In this document: positions 7,602-10,520 of the stretch, piece after piece
Layout: each line of letters opens with the position of its first letter
Numbering within the stretch: position 1 is the first letter of the stretch
Source: Candidatus Jidaibacter sp.
GTDB lineage: Bacteria > Pseudomonadota > Alphaproteobacteria > Rickettsiales > Midichloriaceae
Length of the DNA: 10,520 nt
NCBI GenBank assembly: GCA_021298045.1
Contig: JAJTHY010000100.1
Coordinates: 1 to 10,520 of the forward strand
Direction of reading: 5' to 3'
The notes under the pieces: model-generated
Database searches by the model: none
What the model was told of the DNA's origin: nothing
Seen by the model: only the letters and a program-made list of their open reading frames with translations
Made by a program: the position numbers and the translations under genes

Positions 7602-10268
7602 TTAGCATAAAATTACTTCTGCTTTTTGATTTGTACAAATTCTTTTAATATCTTTATGATTCCCCATTTCTTCAAAAAGAATAAGCGTAAAACCATGTTT
7701 GTTTTCATATAAATTTTTAGCAAGTAGTCTGATGTCGCAATTTGCTTTTAATTCAAACATACCGTTTGATAAAAACTTAATCCCATTCTTCCCTTGCGCT
7801 TTATCACAAATACCTTTTTGAATTGAACCCACAAAATAAAGAACTTGATTTCCATCTAGCTTGCTCAACAAGCTTATGCTTATGGCAGCTTTATAAGTGC
7901 AAAAACGCATAGTATTTAACCCATAGGTATTATTAACGGTATAATTTTCATCTTTTATGTACCAAGTATCTGTATAAGCTTGTGGCATAAGAAGAGTATT
8001 TGCTTTGTTTTCCTTAAAGAAATTATTAATTGCACCGCCATTGAAATTAACTAAACAAGAATCTGGGAGTTCCATGCCTTCATCTAGATACTGGATATTG
8101 TCTTGATTGAGTGTATGAATCTCACTATGCGACTCAAGAGCTTCAGCAACTTGTTTGTTTAAAAGTTTGTCATGATTTAATTTAGCTAATTCTGTCAAAA
8201 ATTCCCTATACAAATATTTAATATCAATGCGCTTTTCATTTAATGACATGTAACCAATGTAAGCCCCTATCCTAAATGCGGTTGTAAAATCGTTAATGAG
8301 TGTAAATAATTGTGCAGCCTTGTCATGCTTACCAGTTTCAATAAAGGCTAACATACTGATTATGATGACATTTTGATTATTTTGCCAAATGCTTTGATCA
8401 GAATAATCGCAAAAAGGGAAATTAATAATTTTATCAAGCTGGTTGATTTGAAAATAGCAACAAAGAAGATTTGTTAGAGCTGCGTTGTAATTATGTGATT
8501 TTTCTAAAAGTCCTCTGTTGAAGATTTCTAAATATAATTCAATATATTCTATTGCCTTGCTGAAGTTATAGGATTTGAAATATTCTTCGTATACAAAACA
8601 TAAAAATATCTCTTTCTCAATAGCTGATAATTCTAAGTCTTGCAATTTTAAAACAGCATCTTCAACTGACACCTTTTTAGTTTCCAAACCTAATTGACAA
8701 AGTAGGATTTGTTTTAAATTATCTGTGCATTTAATATCTGTTAATAATGATTCGACTTCATTATACTTTTTCAGATAAAATAAGTGGTTAGTGTAACATT
8801 GTATTAGATGATTGATAACAAAATCATCTTTATTTATTTCTCTTATCTCTTTATATAAATCATAAGATTTTTTATAAAATACTATTGCTTTTTTGGGATT
8901 TGAATTATCATATAAATCACCAAAATCCCTAAAATAACTAGCTAAAGCTAGTCTGAACATTTTATGAACATTAGAATTTTTCAAGAGAGCTTTTTCAAAC
9001 TGCAGAAGGTGTTCTTCATTTTCAACGACAGTAAAGTGTTTTTGGAATCTCGTTAATAAATTAAATTTTTTAGTTAATATCTGTTCAGAAGGTTTTTGTT
9101 TACTTAACAACTCTAGGGCTGGATAATAGAAATCTTTGTATAAATGATTATCATCGTATGCCTCTTTACATAGCTCAGCTACATAAAGTGCAAAAATCTC
9201 TTTGTCGACAACCTTGCTAGCGTACTTGTTTAAGATCTTTTTAAAAGCATCTATGCTGACATAGCTGGTAATAAGATAGCAGCTAAGACTGTTTATTGCC
9301 TCTTCTAAGCTTAATCTAGTTTTTTTTAGATAGTGTTGTTGAAGTTCTTTTAGATATACCAATCCTTTTTCGTCAAGAGAATTAGAATGCATGACAACAC
9401 AATACTTATTTATTGAATGATTTTCAGGTTGACCGATAGATGACAATGCTGGATTTGCGCAAACATTTTTCAAAGTGGTTAGTTGGGTTTTGTAACTGGT
9501 ATGTAAGCGGGTAGGAACAATTAGTTTATTGTTATTTTCATTGATGGTTAATTTTGTCAAAGCCGATTTGATAATTAGAGGATAATTTTTTTTATAATAA
9601 TCAAATGCATTGTACTTCTTAGGAAATTGAGATTTGTCATCAAAGTATTTACTAAGTATTGAGTGCTCAACTATTACTTGATTTATTGATTGGGTATTGC
9701 GCGTCTTTTGACATAAAGCTAATGTTGCCCCATAATTGTTGAATGCCGCTGCAATTAATAGCGAAGCGGCTATAATTTCATCTGAATTTTCAGGATCTAA
9801 TTGAAGTATTTTTTTTGCTAAAAAGTCTACAAGTTGGGATGAAGACTGCCCTGAGGCAATTTTTAATAGGCGTTCATAATCATCAACTGAAAAAGAAATA
9901 TTTTCACATAAGAACTTTGTGCCCTCGAATTCACTTTTCATAATGCACATTGTTGCAACAAGTCTAAGTTGTGGAAGCAACCTATTGCTCGAGAGCATTG
10001 ATTTTATAAGATCGGGGCTATAAATTTTTAGTAGCTCATTAATCTTTCCATAACATATGAAGCGCATTATGATCTCAAAGTATTCTAACTCTTCTTTGAA
10101 TTCTGAAAAATTACAATTCTCGATTAATTTTTCAGCTTCATTTTCAGCAAAGAATGCATCAATAATACTCAATTTACTCGCAAAACCTTCAAGCTTATTG
10201 ATATCTATTTTAAATGCTTTAAAGAAATGAGCTGAATGAGAGGTAATGAGTGCTGAATTCGATTTCAT
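7602..10268 (-). CDS. Large helical-repeat (TPR-like) protein of unknown function
   Basis: I do not recognise this 888-aa protein. Numbered from the ATG, its N-terminal third (about 30-215) is made of short paired helices, some with an ankyrin-like look (for example SLLIAAAFNNYGATLALCQK at about 169-188), but without canonical ankyrin turns. The middle holds TPR-like helix pairs, clearest at about 440-478 (LASYFRDFGDLYDNSN then KKAIVFYKKSYDLY), 553-585 (YFKSYNFSKAIEYIELYLEI) and 633-660 (ISMLAFIETGKHDKAAQLF). The last 150 residues (about 735-888) change character to an apparent mixed or beta-rich domain with WYIKDENYTV, LYFVGSIQKGIC and FTLILFEEMG. No signal peptide or membrane segment is seen, and the roughly 22 cysteines argue for a cytoplasmic location. 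Base composition is visibly more AT-rich than the operon. ATG at 10268 is preferred; the TTG at 10295 would nearly coincide with the predicted transcription start. TPR domains bind proteins, so an adaptor or host-directed effector is possible but unproven. Confidence 0.75.
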   Translation of the reverse strand: MKSNSALITSHSAHFFKAFKIDINKLEGFASKLSIIDAFFAENEAEKLIENCNFSEFKEELEYFEIIMRFICYGKINELLKIYSPDLIKSMLSSNRLLPQLRLVATMCIMKSEFEGTKFLCENISFSVDDYERLLKIASGQSSSQLVDFLAKKILQLDPENSDEIIAASLLIAAAFNNYGATLALCQKTRNTQSINQVIVEHSILSKYFDDKSQFPKKYNAFDYYKKNYPLIIKSALTKLTINENNNKLIVPTRLHTSYKTQLTTLKNVCANPALSSIGQPENHSINKYCVVMHSNSLDEKGLVYLKELQQHYLKKTRLSLEEAINSLSCYLITSYVSIDAFKKILNKYASKVVDKEIFALYVAELCKEAYDDNHLYKDFYYPALELLSKQKPSEQILTKKFNLLTRFQKHFTVVENEEHLLQFEKALLKNSNVHKMFRLALASYFRDFGDLYDNSNPKKAIVFYKKSYDLYKEIREINKDDFVINHLIQCYTNHLFYLKKYNEVESLLTDIKCTDNLKQILLCQLGLETKKVSVEDAVLKLQDLELSAIEKEIFLCFVYEEYFKSYNFSKAIEYIELYLEIFNRGLLEKSHNYNAALTNLLCCYFQINQLDKIINFPFCDYSDQSIWQNNQNVIIISMLAFIETGKHDKAAQLFTLINDFTTAFRIGAYIGYMSLNEKRIDIKYLYREFLTELAKLNHDKLLNKQVAEALESHSEIHTLNQDNIQYLDEGMELPDSCLVNFNGGAINNFFKENKANTLLMPQAYTDTWYIKDENYTVNNTYGLNTMRFCTYKAAISISLLSKLDGNQVLYFVGSIQKGICDKAQGKNGIKFLSNGMFELKANCDIRLLAKNLYENKHGFTLILFEEMGNHKDIKRICTNQKAEVILC

Positions 10269-10300
10269 GTTTATGGCAAGAATAATTTTGCACAATTTAT

Positions 10301-10330
10301 ATCATAATGCGCAATAAATTGCAAAAACAA
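10301..10330 (-). promoter_or_regulatory. Candidate sigma70 promoter of the TPR-like gene
   Basis: On the - strand, TTGTTT (10325-10330) is separated by 18 bases from TATGAT (10301-10306). Transcription would begin around 10294, leaving a leader of about 26 bases before the ATG at 10268. This placement makes the upstream TTG an unlikely start. No Shine-Dalgarno sequence precedes the ATG. The surroundings are AT-rich, so chance matches are common. Confidence 0.45.
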
Positions 10331-10366
10331 TTATTTATTAACGTGAATTAGAATATTTTTGAGAGA

Positions 10367-10387
10367 AGTATGACCGTCTAACATACT
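10367..10387. repeat. Perfect 6-bp inverted repeat next to the right-edge remnant
   Basis: AGTATG (10367-10372) and CATACT (10382-10387) are perfect inverted copies around a 9-base loop. It lies just beyond the stop of the - strand remnant. There is no T-run on the - strand after it, so it is not a classical terminator. It could be part of an insertion-sequence end or chance. Confidence 0.3.
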
Positions 10388-10395
10388 CCCCGACA

Positions 10396-10520
10396 TCATG
10401 GTTGAAAGCATGGTAATATCTGGGCTGCAAGCCGCTTAATTATATCTGGACCCTGCATTATTAACTCTTTTAACCAGTCTATGCCCCATCTGAAGTAAGA
10501 ATATTCATGGCATTTATATT
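10396..10520 (-). pseudogene. 3' end of a reading frame, probably an IS4-type transposase
   Basis: An open frame enters from the right edge and runs 40 codons to a TGA at 10396-10398. It contains YSYFRWGIDWLKELIM and ends in ILPCFQP. The core WGIDWLKE parallels YGFDWLNE in the transposase remnant at the left edge, which corresponds to the C-terminal 'FRYGLDWL' segment of IS4-like transposases. The sequence is otherwise different from the left copy, so it would be a different element. Only the C-terminus is inside the window, so whether the gene is intact cannot be told; pseudogene status is a guess from the decayed setting. It is richer in GC than the neighbouring TPR-like gene. Confidence 0.4.

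Noticed and set aside
7588..7606. Short inverted repeats (GATA/TATC and GCTA/TAGC) between the convergent stops, possibly a shared terminator
   Set aside because: Stems of four base pairs with no adjoining T-run on either strand; not supportable as a terminator.

Overview
The window looks like a chromosomal segment of an AT-rich alphaproteobacterium, most likely an obligate intracellular lineage such as Rickettsiales or Holosporales. This is inferred from three things: low GC, the HdaA-like DnaA-regulator family at the end of the main operon, and a cell-wall (dcw-type) gene order that is broken up and flanked by decayed insertion sequences. No rRNA, tRNA or CRISPR array was found, so a species cannot be named.

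Layout. Positions 1-172 hold the 3' end of a decayed IS4-like transposase on the + strand, with an internal deletion and frame change. About 225 bases follow with no convincing gene. From 6775 down to 398, six genes run on the - strand with almost no spacing and several overlaps: mraY, murD, ftsW, a peptidase S66 (LdcA-like) gene, a CNNM/CorC-type transporter gene, and an hda-like gene. They are read as one operon. Upstream of mraY is a 166-base divergent intergenic region with a strong extended -10 promoter for a + strand gene of the phospholipase/carboxylesterase family (6942-7589). That gene converges on a very large, AT-rich gene on the - strand (7602-10268) encoding an 888-residue helical-repeat (TPR-like) protein of unknown function. 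The right edge (10396-10520) carries the 3' end of another - strand reading frame, whose last residues resemble an IS4-type transposase C-terminus.

How the genes fit together. MraY makes lipid I, MurD adds D-glutamate to the UDP-MurNAc-peptide precursor, and FtsW polymerises septal peptidoglycan from lipid II. The LdcA-like enzyme would trim or recycle muropeptide tetrapeptides. The operon thus covers precursor synthesis, septal synthesis and recycling, then ends with a CBS-domain membrane protein and a replication-initiation regulator. The usual neighbour after ftsW (murG) is absent. The esterase and the TPR-like protein have no evident link to the operon. The TPR-like protein, next to an IS remnant and with visibly different base composition, is the most likely lineage-specific or host-interaction gene here, but nothing in the sequence proves a function.

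Four - strand operon genes or reading frames (ftsW, ldcA-like, corC-like, hda-like) and the large gene can be extended upstream to a TTG. In each case an ATG lies a few codons inside, and that ATG is taken as the start.
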